Positions 7,046 through 15,829 of a DNA stretch of 30,394 bases are shown here, piece by piece. The notes beneath the pieces were generated by a model that worked only from the letters and a program-made list of their open reading frames with translations, was not told the DNA's origin and made no database searches. A program made the translations under genes and the position numbers. Each line of letters starts with the position of its first letter. Position 1 is the stretch's first letter. Source of the DNA: Spirochaetaceae bacterium (lineage in GTDB: Bacteria; Spirochaetota; Spirochaetia; SZUA-6; Fen-1364); assembly GCA_003141795.1 (NCBI GenBank), contig PLNO01000206.1, positions 1 through 30,394 on the forward strand. The letters run 5' to 3'.

Positions 7046-9466
7046 ATGATCGGATACCCATTCAGCGACATCGAAAAGAAGTGGCAGGCGTACTGGGAAG
7101 AGAACAAGACCTTCCGCACGACGGAGGATCCCCCGGACGACAAGCGGCCCCGCAAGTACATCCTCGACATGTTCCCTTACCCCTCGGCCGCGGGCCTTCA
7201 CGTCGGGCACCCCGAAGGGTACTTCGCCACGGATATCTACGTCCGCTACCTCCGCATGAAGGGCTTTCAGGTTCTCCATCCCATGGGATTCGACTCCTTC
7301 GGACTGCCGGCGGAGAACTATGCCATCAAGACCGGCACCCACCCCAGGGTTTCCACCGAGGCGAACATCGCCCGGTTCACGTCGCAGATAAAATCCCTCG
7401 GATTCTCCTACGATTGGGACAGGCGGATCTCCTCCTGTGAGCCCGAGTACTACCGGTGGACGCAATGGATTTTCCTCAAGCTCTGGGAGAAGGGGCTGGC
7501 CTACGAGGCCGAGGTGCCCATCAACTGGTGTCCGTCCTGCCTCACCGGGCTTGCCAACGAGGAGGTGAAGGACGGGGTGTGCGACCGCTGCGGAACGCCC
7601 GTCACGCGGCGCAACCTGCGCCAGTGGAACCTGAGGATCACCGCCTATGCGGAACGCCTCCTCGCCGACCTGAAAATGCTGGACTGGTCGGAGTCCCTGA
7701 AGATCATGCAGACGAACTGGATCGGCAGGAGCGAAGGTGCCAACGTCCGGTTTGCCCTTGAGAAGGGGGACGGGGCCATCGAGGTCTACACGACCCGTCC
7801 CGACACGTTGTTCGGCGCAACCTACATGGTGCTGTCACCCGAGCACGCACTCGTGGGAAAGATCACCACCTCCGCGCAGAAGAAGGCCGTGGAGGAGTAC
7901 ATCAAGGCTGCCTCCATGAAGTCGGACATGGAACGCACAGAGCTCGCCAAGGACAAGACGGGCGTGTTCACCGGAGCGTTCGCCGTCAATCCCGTCAACG
8001 GGAAGAAAATCCCGATCTGGATCTCCGACTACATCCTCGTCTCCTACGGAACGGGCGCCATCATGGCGGTCCCTGGCCACGACGAGCGGGACTTCGCGTT
8101 CGCGAAAAAGTTCGATCTCCCCGTCATCCAGGTCGTCTCCCGGGACGGCACGCTTCACGACCTTACGGAAGCCGACCCGACGGAGGGCATCGCCGTCAAC
8201 TCCGGAGAGTTCGACGGGAAGACCACGGCTGACGTGAAGACGGGCATCATCGCATGGCTGGAAACAAAGAGGATCGGCAAGCGCATGGTGAACTACAAGC
8301 TGCGCGACTGGATCTTCTCCCGGCAGCGCTACTGGGGGGAGCCCATTCCCCTCGTCCACTGCCCCAAGGACGGCATCGTCCCTGTCCCCTACGACCAGCT
8401 TCCGCTGAAGCTGCCGGAAGTGGAGAAGGTCATCCCGTCGAAGACGGGAGAAAGCCCGCTGGCCGACATCCCGCAGTGGGTGAACACCACGTGCCCCAAA
8501 TGCGGCGGCCCGGCAAAGAGAGAAACGAACACGATGCCGCAATGGGCGGGGTCGTGCTGGTACTACATGCGCTTCCTCGATCCGAAGAACGACAAGGAGT
8601 TCGCCTCCCGCAAGGCCATCGACTACTGGATGCCCATCGATCTGTACGTGGGCGGCGCGGAGCACGCCGTGCTGCACCTCCTGTACGCCCGGTTCTGGCA
8701 CAAATTCCTCTTCGACGAGGGCCTGGTGAATACCCCCGAGCCGTTCATGCGCCTCATCAACCAGGGCATGATCCTCGGCGAGGGCGGGGTGAAGATGTCC
8801 AAGAGCCTGGGCAATGTGATCAACCCCGACGACATCGTGCGCGACTACGGCGCCGACACAATGCGCGTCTACGAGATGTTCATGGGGCCGCTGCAGGTCT
8901 CGAAGCCCTGGTCCACGCGGGGCATCGCGGGCTCGAAGCGTTTCCTGGAGAGGATCTGGCGCCTCGCCGAGCTGCCCCTCACGGATGCCGAGCCTTCCGA
9001 AGCGCTGGTCCACGTCCTTCACAAGACGATCAAGAAGGTGAGCAAGGACACCGACACGCTGGAGTTCAACACCGCCATCGCGCAGATGATGATCTTCCTC
9101 AACGAGGTGTCGGACCTCACCGCAATGCCACGGAAACTGTGGACGCCCTTCGTGCTCCTCCTCTCCCCGTACGCTCCTCACCTTGCAGAAGAGCTGTGGG
9201 TGAAGCTGGGCAACGCCCCCTCCATCGCGCGCCAGCCCTGGCCGACATGGGATGAGGCGCTCACGGCTGAAGATCTCGTCGAGGTGGTGTTCCAGGTCAA
9301 CGGGAAGATCAGGGCGAAGGAGAGCCTCCCCACCGGGCTTGCGGAAGCCGCGCTCAAGGAGAAGGCGCTGGGCAATCCCCGGATCCAGGAGCTCATCGGC
9401 GGCAAGGAGATCCGCAAGGTCATCGTCGTGCAGAACAAGCTGGTGAACATCGTTGCAGCCCTCTGA
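7046..9466 (+). CDS. leuS: Leucyl-tRNA synthetase
   Basis: Class Ia aminoacyl-tRNA synthetase of 806 residues that charges tRNA-Leu in the cytosol. The N-terminus (FSDIEKKWQAYWEENKTF) is typical. The HIGH-type signature is HVGH (52-55) after PYPSAAGL. Two zinc-ribbon-like Cys pairs are seen: CPSC with CDRC in the insert, and CPKC before the catalytic core resumes. The CP1 editing domain has the threonine-rich TTRPDTLFGATY and the GTGAIMAVPGHDERD motif. KMSKS is at 583-587. The length is normal for bacterial LeuRS. The start is fixed by the protein family, yet no ribosome binding site is present, in line with a leaderless mRNA. The next gene overlaps its end by 14 bases. Confidence 0.97.
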   Translation: MIGYPFSDIEKKWQAYWEENKTFRTTEDPPDDKRPRKYILDMFPYPSAAGLHVGHPEGYFATDIYVRYLRMKGFQVLHPMGFDSFGLPAENYAIKTGTHPRVSTEANIARFTSQIKSLGFSYDWDRRISSCEPEYYRWTQWIFLKLWEKGLAYEAEVPINWCPSCLTGLANEEVKDGVCDRCGTPVTRRNLRQWNLRITAYAERLLADLKMLDWSESLKIMQTNWIGRSEGANVRFALEKGDGAIEVYTTRPDTLFGATYMVLSPEHALVGKITTSAQKKAVEEYIKAASMKSDMERTELAKDKTGVFTGAFAVNPVNGKKIPIWISDYILVSYGTGAIMAVPGHDERDFAFAKKFDLPVIQVVSRDGTLHDLTEADPTEGIAVNSGEFDGKTTADVKTGIIAWLETKRIGKRMVNYKLRDWIFSRQRYWGEPIPLVHCPKDGIVPVPYDQLPLKLPEVEKVIPSKTGESPLADIPQWVNTTCPKCGGPAKRETNTMPQWAGSCWYYMRFLDPKNDKEFASRKAIDYWMPIDLYVGGAEHAVLHLLYARFWHKFLFDEGLVNTPEPFMRLINQGMILGEGGVKMSKSLGNVINPDDIVRDYGADTMRVYEMFMGPLQVSKPWSTRGIAGSKRFLERIWRLAELPLTDAEPSEALVHVLHKTIKKVSKDTDTLEFNTAIAQMMIFLNEVSDLTAMPRKLWTPFVLLLSPYAPHLAEELWVKLGNAPSIARQPWPTWDEALTAEDLVEVVFQVNGKIRAKESLPTGLAEAALKEKALGNPRIQELIGGKEIRKVIVVQNKLVNIVAAL

Positions 9467-10625
9467 CCTCACCTCGGCCTTCCGCGACCGCCAGGCACGG
9501 CTTGCCGCGTGGCTTGCCCGCAGCGAGGAGCACGCGTGCGTAATCGAGGATTTCGAGAGCCAGCGCAACCCGAACCTCCGCTGGCTCTGCGGCCACCCCA
9601 TGGACGCGCTCCTCTTCGTATTCGCCTCGGGTGACACGGTGCTCGTCCCCTGGGACGTCAACATGGCCGAGCAATGGAGCGTGGTCGGGAAGATCATCCC
9701 GTACACGGAGTTCAAGCGCTCGTTCAGGGAGGCCGTGTCCTCGGTCCTCCGCGGCCACGGGATGGAAGCCGCCGTGGCGGGGCCCGGCGCGCGGCGCAGG
9801 GTCGAGTTCCCCCGCACGACGTCGCACATGCGGTTCCTCGAGCTGAAGGAGGACCTCCCCGGCGCCGACATCATCGTGCGGAGCGACGGCTTCGAGTCGT
9901 TCACGGGAAAAGCCCGTGCGATCAAGGACGCGACGGAAATCCGTTCCCTGGAGAAGGCTGCCGACGTCACCAATGCCATCCTCGATACGATAACGACGAT
10001 GCTGACCCGGCCCGGCGGAGCCGACGGCGTGCGGGAGATCGATATGGCCCAGCTCATCCAGCGGGAGGCCGTCTCCCACGGCGCGGAAGGGACCGGGTTC
10101 GAAACGCTTGCCGCCGGACCGGGCAGAAGCTGGGGCATCCACGCTTTTCCGTCGAGCTCCGCCGCGGCTTTTGCCACGCAGGGACTGTCCATCCTGGATT
10201 TCGGTGTCGTGATTGACGGCTACACGAGCGACGTCACCCTCACCGTCGCCCGGGGCAGCCTGTCCGACGGACAGGAAACGATGGTGAGGCTCGTCACGGA
10301 GGCCTACGAGACGGCCGTGCAGATGGCGCAGCCCGGCGTCACCCCGCAGGCGCTCGGCGCCCGGGTGGAACAGATATTTTCCGCCGCGGGCCATGCTATG
10401 CCGCATTCCCTGGGACACGGCATCGGCATCGAAACGCACGAGACGCCGGTGCTCCGCAGCCACGGGGACATGAGCGATCCGCCGCTGTCGGCCGGCATGG
10501 TCTTCACGATCGAGCCGGGCCTGTACGACCCGCTTCATGGTGGAGTCCGATGGGAAAACGACGTGCTCATCACGGAGAAAGGAGCGCGCGTCCTGACCCG
10601 CGCCACGATCATCAGAATCCCGTAG
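9453..10625 (+). CDS. M24 family metallopeptidase (Xaa-Pro aminopeptidase/dipeptidase type)
   Basis: A 390-residue cytosolic peptidase expected to cut N-terminal residues ahead of proline. The N-terminal creatinase-like domain spans about 1-150 and the pita-bread catalytic domain about 160-390. The five metal ligands of the fold can be placed: D249 and D260 (LDFG, then GYTSD, 11 apart), H322 (HSLGHGIG), E354 (TIEPG) and E368 (RWEND). The start is a TTG at 9453 inside the end of leuS, with GGTGA (9442-9446) upstream. No better in-frame start is near, so translation is probably coupled to leuS. The 14-base overlap means the two are made from one mRNA. Confidence 0.88.
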   Translation: MQPSDLTSAFRDRQARLAAWLARSEEHACVIEDFESQRNPNLRWLCGHPMDALLFVFASGDTVLVPWDVNMAEQWSVVGKIIPYTEFKRSFREAVSSVLRGHGMEAAVAGPGARRRVEFPRTTSHMRFLELKEDLPGADIIVRSDGFESFTGKARAIKDATEIRSLEKAADVTNAILDTITTMLTRPGGADGVREIDMAQLIQREAVSHGAEGTGFETLAAGPGRSWGIHAFPSSSAAAFATQGLSILDFGVVIDGYTSDVTLTVARGSLSDGQETMVRLVTEAYETAVQMAQPGVTPQALGARVEQIFSAAGHAMPHSLGHGIGIETHETPVLRSHGDMSDPPLSAGMVFTIEPGLYDPLHGGVRWENDVLITEKGARVLTRATIIRIP

Positions 10626-10649
10626 ATTGTTGGCAGTACTGGAGGGACC

Positions 10650-11189
10650 ATGGCGGAAATCCTGAGGCTCGATCCCGACGTCCTCACGTGCAGGGAACCA
10701 CTGATCGGCCGCTATCTGACGATGCTGGCAGACTGCCGGCAGGAGACGATCGTGGTCATCAAGAAGACCCGGGAGGATCTCCTCTACTGGCGGCGCAATG
10801 ACTTCGACAGCAGCATCAGCGATCTTCTCTACCATATCGCGCTGGTGGAGGCGGACTGGCTGCATACCGAAGTCCTCGAGGCGCCTTTTCCGGAAAGCCT
10901 GAAGCAACATCTTCCCTTCGATGATCGCGACCCGCAGGGCAGGCTGATCCATGTCGGATCCGAGAGACTGGAAGACTCCATCATACGGCTGGAAAAGGTC
11001 CGTGGCATGCTGAACACGACCTTTTCCGCGATGAATCTCCAGGAGTTCCGGCGCCTGCGGCACCTTGCACGCTACGACGTGAACCCCGAGTGGGTGCTTC
11101 ACCACCTCCTGCAGCACGAGGCTGAGCACAGGGGCCAGATCAACATGATGCGGAGGCTCGGCTCGGAAACGAAGGCGGGCGCCCGGTAG
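10650..11189 (+). CDS. DinB-superfamily protein
   Basis: A 179-residue helical protein with the DinB/YfiT four-helix-bundle pattern. The metal-binding histidine triad is in place: H62 (LLYHIALVEADW) and H156 with H160 (LLQHEAEHRGQI). Members include thiol-dependent S-transferases (bacillithiol, mycothiol) and many proteins of unknown role. The ATG at 10650 has GGAGG directly upstream at 10641-10645. It lies 24 bases after the M24 peptidase gene on the same strand and may be the third gene of the leuS transcript. The next gene is convergent and its stop is only six bases away, leaving no room for a separate terminator. Substrate unknown. Confidence 0.82.
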   Translation: MAEILRLDPDVLTCREPLIGRYLTMLADCRQETIVVIKKTREDLLYWRRNDFDSSISDLLYHIALVEADWLHTEVLEAPFPESLKQHLPFDDRDPQGRLIHVGSERLEDSIIRLEKVRGMLNTTFSAMNLQEFRRLRHLARYDVNPEWVLHHLLQHEAEHRGQINMMRRLGSETKAGAR

Positions 11190-11195
11190 GCACTC

Positions 11196-11963
11196 TCAAC
11201 GGACCTTTTTCGACGTCGTTTCCTGGGCGCCGACCTGGATCCTCCACACGCCAGCGTCGAGTGAAAAAAGGGCATGGTGCCCCAGGCTCACCGCAGAAAG
11301 ATCCACACCCTCGTCCTCGGTGCTCTGCACGACTTCCGAGAAAGGGCTCTCCAGGAACCACGCTCCCTGCCCGGGCTTCACACGTATGTCGCGGCAGGGA
11401 AGGAGGTCGATGTCGTAGACGGAGAAATCCCCCTCCACGATCCTCTGCGCCATCTCATCCAAATCCAGCGCCCACGGATCGGGATGCTTCCGTAAATACG
11501 CATCCAGTCTCTCAGCGTTGATAAGGGACACATCCTTCCCCGCGGTGGACAGCCTGCTCATGATGACGGCGAGCGGCCCCTGCTCCCAGGTAAGGGCAAG
11601 CGTGGGCTCGTCCGCGCCGGTGTCCAAAGAGAGCGGGTAGAGCCCCCCTGCGGGCCGCAGAAAGCCCCGCTCTCCCTGTCCCCGCCCGACATCCCGCGCC
11701 GCGATGGGATAGGCGACTATCGCGCCGTTCCTCTGCTTGAGGCAGTCGATGGTGAGGTGCGAGCCACCGACGTCTGCGGCCACCTGCCGCTCGTCGCCCG
11801 AAGAGTCTGTAAAGACGATCAGGAACGCCATGTCGGGAAACGCTGACCGCCAGTGATCCGGAAGGGCGGGCAGCGTAACGACGACAGTGGCCGCCGGCCC
11901 AAAGCCTGAGCAGGCTGAACACGAGAGAAGGCCGGCCGCAATGCAGGGGAGAAAGCAACGCAT
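11196..11963 (-). CDS. Putative lipoprotein of unknown function
   Basis: A 255-residue protein with a lipoprotein signal: a short hydrophobic stretch ending in LLSC, so C15 would be the lipidated residue. The mature part is beta-rich with alternating tryptophan and acidic segments (LPDHWRSAFPDMAFLIVFTD, LDAYLRKHPDPWALDLDEM, VWRIQVGAQET). I do not recognise the family. The ATG at 11963 was chosen because it puts the lipobox at the expected distance; extensions upstream would bury the signal. No good Shine-Dalgarno is visible. It follows the yejABEF genes on the same strand, but a strong hairpin lies between them, so it may be transcribed apart or only by read-through. Confidence 0.68.
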   Translation of the reverse strand: MRCFLPCIAAGLLSCSACSGFGPAATVVVTLPALPDHWRSAFPDMAFLIVFTDSSGDERQVAADVGGSHLTIDCLKQRNGAIVAYPIAARDVGRGQGERGFLRPAGGLYPLSLDTGADEPTLALTWEQGPLAVIMSRLSTAGKDVSLINAERLDAYLRKHPDPWALDLDEMAQRIVEGDFSVYDIDLLPCRDIRVKPGQGAWFLESPFSEVVQSTEDEGVDLSAVSLGHHALFSLDAGVWRIQVGAQETTSKKVR

Positions 11964-12024
11964 GACAGCAATGAACGCCGCGGGGTTCACGGCGCTTGCA
12001 TCGTGTCTGGCGGCGCGCTGTGTC

Positions 12025-12068
12025 GCACTCTGTAGCATCGCACCTTACGGTGCGATGCTACAGAGTGC
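12025..12068 (-). terminator. Perfect 20-bp stem hairpin after the yejF-type gene
   Basis: Bases 12025-12044 pair perfectly with 12049-12068 around a four-base loop (TTAC). The stop codon of the upstream ABC ATPase gene (12060-12058) lies within one arm. No T-tract follows on either strand, so it is not a classic intrinsic terminator; it may stop transcription, protect the 3' end of yejABEF mRNA, or be an isolated copy of a repeat. Confidence 0.6.
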
Positions 12069-13674
12069 TGGTCTGGAACGCCGTGGCCAGAAGCTCCCGC
12101 GTGTAGTCGGCCTGCGGATTCTCGAAGATCTGACGCGCGGGTCCTGCCTCGACGACCTTCCCGTCGCGCATGATGATGATGTCGTGGCAGAGGGATTTCA
12201 ACACCTTGAGGTCGTGGCTGATGAAGATGTAGGCGAGGTCGTGCGCCTCCTGGAGGCCTTTGAGCAGCTCGATGACCTGGAACTGGATCGTACGGTCGAG
12301 GGACGAGGTGGGCTCGTCGAGGACGAGCATGGAGGGCTTCAGGACGAGTGCCCGCGCGAGGGCGATCCTCTGGCGCTGGCCGCCTGAGAACTCGTGGGGG
12401 TAGCGGTCACGCTGGGCGGGATCGAGGCCCACCTCCAGCATGGCCGCGACGATCAGCCCTTCCCGCTCCGAGGGATCGCCGATCGCGTGGACGAGCAGTC
12501 CTTCGCCTATGATCTGTTCGGCGGACATCCGCGGGCTGAGACTTCCGAAGGGGTCCTGGAAGATGATCTGCATCCTGCGGCGCAGCGGCCGAAGCTCCTT
12601 CTGCCCCGCGTCGCGCACGGCCGTACCGTCGAACAGGACGTCGCCGGTGGACTTCACCAGCCGGAGGATCGCCCGACCGAGGGTCGTCTTCCCCGATCCG
12701 CTCTCCCCGGCGATGCCCAGCGTCTGGCCCTGCCGCAATTGGAAGTCGACCCCGTCCACCGCCTTCACGTAGCCGGCCGTTCGGCGAAGGAATCCCTGCT
12801 GGATCGGGAACCACACCTTGAGGTCGTTCACCTGGAGGATCGTCGGCCTGGCAGGATCGCTCGCCGGAGGATCGCCGGATGGTTCCGTATCGAGGAGCGC
12901 GCGCGTGTACGGGTCGTGCGGCTCGCGGAAGATGCGCTCCGTCACCCCCGTCTCCACGATGAGCCCGTCGTGCATCACCGCGACCCTGTCGGCGAAACGG
13001 CGCACGACGCCGAGGTCGTGGGTGATGAAGAGCACGGCCATGCCGAGCTCGGCCTGGAGGTCCTTGAGGAGCGTGAGGATCTGGGCCTGGATCGTGACGT
13101 CGAGGGCCGTCGTCGGCTCGTCGGCGATGAGGAGCCGGGGCCGGTTCGCGAGTGCCATGGCGATCATGACGCGCTGGCGTTCGCCGCCGGAGAGCTGGTG
13201 GGGATAGGAGCCGATGCGCCTCTCCGCGTCGCGCAAACCCACTCTGCGGAGCCATTCCAGCGAAACGCGGCGCGCCGCCCCGCCCGAGATGCCCTGGTGG
13301 AGGGCGAGCGTTTCCCCGAGCTGTTTCTCCACGCTGTGCAGGGGGTTGAGCGACTGCATCGGCTCCTGGAAAATCATGCCGATCTCGTTGCCACGGATCC
13401 CGAGAAGCTCCCGCTCTTTCATCGCGAGCACATTGCGGCCCTGGAAGAGGATCTCCCCCTCGGGGTAGGCGATGAGCGATTCGGGGATGAGTCGAAGCAC
13501 GGCCTGCGCCGTAACCGTCTTCCCCGATCCGCTCTCCCCGACGATGGCGAGCGTTTCGTGCTCCCGCAGCTCGAGATCGACCCCATGCACCACGCGCGAC
13601 ACCGTCTCCCCCTTGCGGAACCCGACGTGGAGGCCCTTGATGCTGAGGAGCGGATCGCCGACGCCCGCGCTCAC
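12058..13674 (-). CDS. yejF: YejF-type ABC importer ATPase with two nucleotide-binding domains
   Basis: A 538-residue fused double ATPase that powers oligopeptide uptake. Domain 1 (about 8-265) has Walker A GESGSGKT, signature LSGGERQR and Walker [13 protein letters not shown]. Domain 2 (about 285-530) has [21 protein letters not shown] and [11 protein letters not shown]. Both halves look fully active. Length and order match YejF of the YejABEF microcin C/oligopeptide importer. The start is GTG at 13674, which overlaps the last bases of the permease gene (ATGTGA) and has GGAGG close upstream. It is the last gene of the four-gene operon and ends inside a strong hairpin. The frame stays open upstream as a shadow of the permease gene, which I discard. 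Confidence 0.93.
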   Translation of the reverse strand: MSAGVGDPLLSIKGLHVGFRKGETVSRVVHGVDLELREHETLAIVGESGSGKTVTAQAVLRLIPESLIAYPEGEILFQGRNVLAMKERELLGIRGNEIGMIFQEPMQSLNPLHSVEKQLGETLALHQGISGGAARRVSLEWLRRVGLRDAERRIGSYPHQLSGGERQRVMIAMALANRPRLLIADEPTTALDVTIQAQILTLLKDLQAELGMAVLFITHDLGVVRRFADRVAVMHDGLIVETGVTERIFREPHDPYTRALLDTEPSGDPPASDPARPTILQVNDLKVWFPIQQGFLRRTAGYVKAVDGVDFQLRQGQTLGIAGESGSGKTTLGRAILRLVKSTGDVLFDGTAVRDAGQKELRPLRRRMQIIFQDPFGSLSPRMSAEQIIGEGLLVHAIGDPSEREGLIVAAMLEVGLDPAQRDRYPHEFSGGQRQRIALARALVLKPSMLVLDEPTSSLDRTIQFQVIELLKGLQEAHDLAYIFISHDLKVLKSLCHDIIIMRDGKVVEAGPARQIFENPQADYTRELLATAFQTSTL

Positions 13675-14699
13675 ATCGCCCTCCTGGGATCGAAGGCGTC
13701 GCGGAACGCCTCCCCGGTGAAGACGAGGAGGAGGAGCATGCCGGCTGTGACGACGAAGCCGGAGATGCCGAGCCACGGGGCCTGGAGATTGGAATTGCCC
13801 TGGGCCAGGAGCGCCCCCAGCGACGGGGAACCCACGGGGAGCCCGAACCCCAGGAAGTCCAGAGAGGTGAGCGTCGTGATCGACCCGGCCAGGATGAAGG
13901 GCAGGAAGGTCACGGTGGCCACCATGGCGTTGGGCAGGATGTGGCGGAACATGATCCGGGAGTGCGCCATGCCCAGTGCCTGGGCGGCGAGCACGTACTC
14001 GAAGTTGCGCGCCCTGAGGAACTCGGCGCGCACGAGCCCCACGAGGCTCATCCAGCCGAAGAGGACCGTGATGAGGAGAAGCCACCAGAAGTTGGGTTGC
14101 ACGACGCTGGAGAGGATGATGATGAGAAACAGCGTGGGAAGGCCGGACCATACCTCGATGAAGCGCTGGCCGATGATGTCCACCCTGCCGCCATAGTAGC
14201 CCTGGAGGGCCCCCGCCGCCACGCCAATGGCGCTGGAGATGATCGCCAGGACGAAACCGAAGAGCACGGAGATGCGAAAACCGTAAATCAGGTTCGCAAG
14301 CACGTCCTTGCCGTTCTCGTCCGTGCCCAGCCAGTTCGTGCGGTCAGGCGGTGATGGTGACGGACTGGGCAAGTTGTAGTTGATCGTGCCGTAGCTGAAG
14401 GGGATCGGCGGAAAGAGGATCCAGCCCTTTGCCCGGATGAGCTTCTGCATGTCGGGGTCCCGGTAATCGGTGGAATTGGGAATCTCTCCGCCGAACGTCG
14501 TCGCGGGAAAGCTCTTCAGGAGCGGGAAGTACAGGCGCCCGTCATACGAGAGGGCGAGGGGCACCTCGTTGGCGATCACCTCGGCAAAGAGGCTGATGGC
14601 AAAGAGCGCGAGGAAGATCCACAGCGACACGAACCCCCGGCGGTTCGCCTTGAACCGCCGAAGACGCTCCTGGTTGATCCTGCTTAAGTGCCGCGGCAT
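13671..14699 (-). CDS. yejE: YejE-type ABC importer permease
   Basis: A 342-residue inner-membrane permease. The N-terminus RINQERLRRFKANRRGFVSLWIFLALF is the OppC-like N-terminal segment with the first membrane helix. A large external loop (about 50-130) contains HWLGTDE-like NWLGTDENGKDV, which marks the OppC/DppC family. Four or five further helices follow, with the cytoplasmic EAA loop near residue 235 (AAQALGMAHSRIMFRHILPNA). It pairs with the YejB-type permease to form the channel. Its ATG shares one base with the stop of yejB (TGATG), a sign of coupled translation. Confidence 0.93.
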   Translation of the reverse strand: MPRHLSRINQERLRRFKANRRGFVSLWIFLALFAISLFAEVIANEVPLALSYDGRLYFPLLKSFPATTFGGEIPNSTDYRDPDMQKLIRAKGWILFPPIPFSYGTINYNLPSPSPSPPDRTNWLGTDENGKDVLANLIYGFRISVLFGFVLAIISSAIGVAAGALQGYYGGRVDIIGQRFIEVWSGLPTLFLIIILSSVVQPNFWWLLLITVLFGWMSLVGLVRAEFLRARNFEYVLAAQALGMAHSRIMFRHILPNAMVATVTFLPFILAGSITTLTSLDFLGFGLPVGSPSLGALLAQGNSNLQAPWLGISGFVVTAGMLLLLVFTGEAFRDAFDPRRAM

Positions 14700-15811
14700 C
14701 AGGTGCGCCTCGTGTTGAAGTCGATGCGCGGGTCCACCAGCGTATACGTAAGGTCGCTGATAAGGGTGAGCACCAGCCCGATGAGGGTGAACATGTACAG
14801 CGTCCCGAACATCAACGGGTAGTCGCGCTGCAGCGTGGCCTGGTAGCCGAGCAGGCCCAGCCCGTTGAAGGAGAAGATCACCTCGATGAAGAGCGATCCG
14901 GTGAAGAAGATGCTGATGAACGCCGCGGGGAAGCCCGCGATGACGAGGAGCATCGCGTTCCTGAACACGTGCCTGCGGAGGACCTTCCTCTCCGTCAGCC
15001 CTTTCGCCCGCGCGGTCATGACGTACTGCTTGTTGATCTCGTCGAGGAACGAGTTCTTCGTGAGGAACGTCAGGGTGGCAAAGCCTCCGATCGTCTCCGC
15101 GACGATGGGCAGAACCAGGTGCCAGAAGTAGTCCCCGATCTTCGCGAAGAACCCGAGGGAGCCCCAGTTGTCGGATACGAGGCCACGAAGCGGGAATATC
15201 TTCAGGTACGAACCGCCGGCAAACAGGATGATGAGGATGAGGGCCAGCAGAAAGACCGGGATCGCGCTACCCACGATGACCGCCGTGCTCGACCAGACGT
15301 CGAACCTGCTCCCGTGGCGCACCGCCTTGCGGATGCCCAGGGGAATGGAGACCAGGTAGATGATGAGCGTGCTCCACAGGCCGATGGAGACGGAGACGGG
15401 GATCCTCTCCACGATGAGCCCCACGACGCTCCGTGCCTTGAAGAGGCTGTCGCCGAAGTCGAACTTCACGTAGCGGAGGAGCATCTCACCGTAACGCGTG
15501 AGCAGCGGCTTGTCGAAGCCGAACCGCTTCTGGATCTCCTTGACCACCTCAGGATCGAGACCACGCGCGCCCCTGTAGGTCGACTCCCCCGGCGGTCCGC
15601 CTGTCTTGCCTGACGGGGAGGCGCCCACCTCGGGGCCGCTGGATCCCATCACGCGCTGCATCTGGGCGCTCTGGCCCCGGCCCTGCATCGAGGCCATCAT
15701 CTGGTCCACCGGACCACCAGGGGCGATCTGCACGATGAAGAAGTTCACCGTGATGATCGCCCAGAGCGTGGGAATCATGAGAAGTAGCCGGCGGAGGATG
15801 TACGATCCCAT
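14699..15811 (-). CDS. yejB: YejB-type ABC importer permease
   Basis: A 370-residue inner-membrane permease. It begins [22 protein letters not shown], the standard first helix of OppB/DppB/YejB, followed by [11 protein letters not shown] loop of about 60 residues (40-100) is rich in Gly, Ser and Met, longer than in OppB but as in YejB. The EAA motif region is near 275 ([21 protein letters not shown]). It starts 18 bases after the yejA stop, with AGGA just upstream of its ATG. With YejE it builds the membrane pore of the importer. Confidence 0.93.
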   Translation of the reverse strand: MGSYILRRLLLMIPTLWAIITVNFFIVQIAPGGPVDQMMASMQGRGQSAQMQRVMGSSGPEVGASPSGKTGGPPGESTYRGARGLDPEVVKEIQKRFGFDKPLLTRYGEMLLRYVKFDFGDSLFKARSVVGLIVERIPVSVSIGLWSTLIIYLVSIPLGIRKAVRHGSRFDVWSSTAVIVGSAIPVFLLALILIILFAGGSYLKIFPLRGLVSDNWGSLGFFAKIGDYFWHLVLPIVAETIGGFATLTFLTKNSFLDEINKQYVMTARAKGLTERKVLRRHVFRNAMLLVIAGFPAAFISIFFTGSLFIEVIFSFNGLGLLGYQATLQRDYPLMFGTLYMFTLIGLVLTLISDLTYTLVDPRIDFNTRRT

Positions 15812-15829
15812 GGTCCTGTGCCGAAGGTC

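Noticed and set aside
6934..7170. Longer N-terminus for the first GH4 gene, starting beyond 6933
   Set aside because: The extension runs through the promoter region and into leuS, and has no ribosome binding site.
7835..10192. Very long open frame on the minus strand opposite leuS and the M24 gene
   Set aside because: It is rich in His, Arg, Asp and Val with no domain, and lies opposite two clear genes. It is a GC-rich shadow.
12394..14196. 600-codon open frame on the plus strand opposite the yejE/yejF-type genes
   Set aside because: Composition is Arg/His/Asp/Glu-rich and featureless; the opposite strand holds full ABC motifs.
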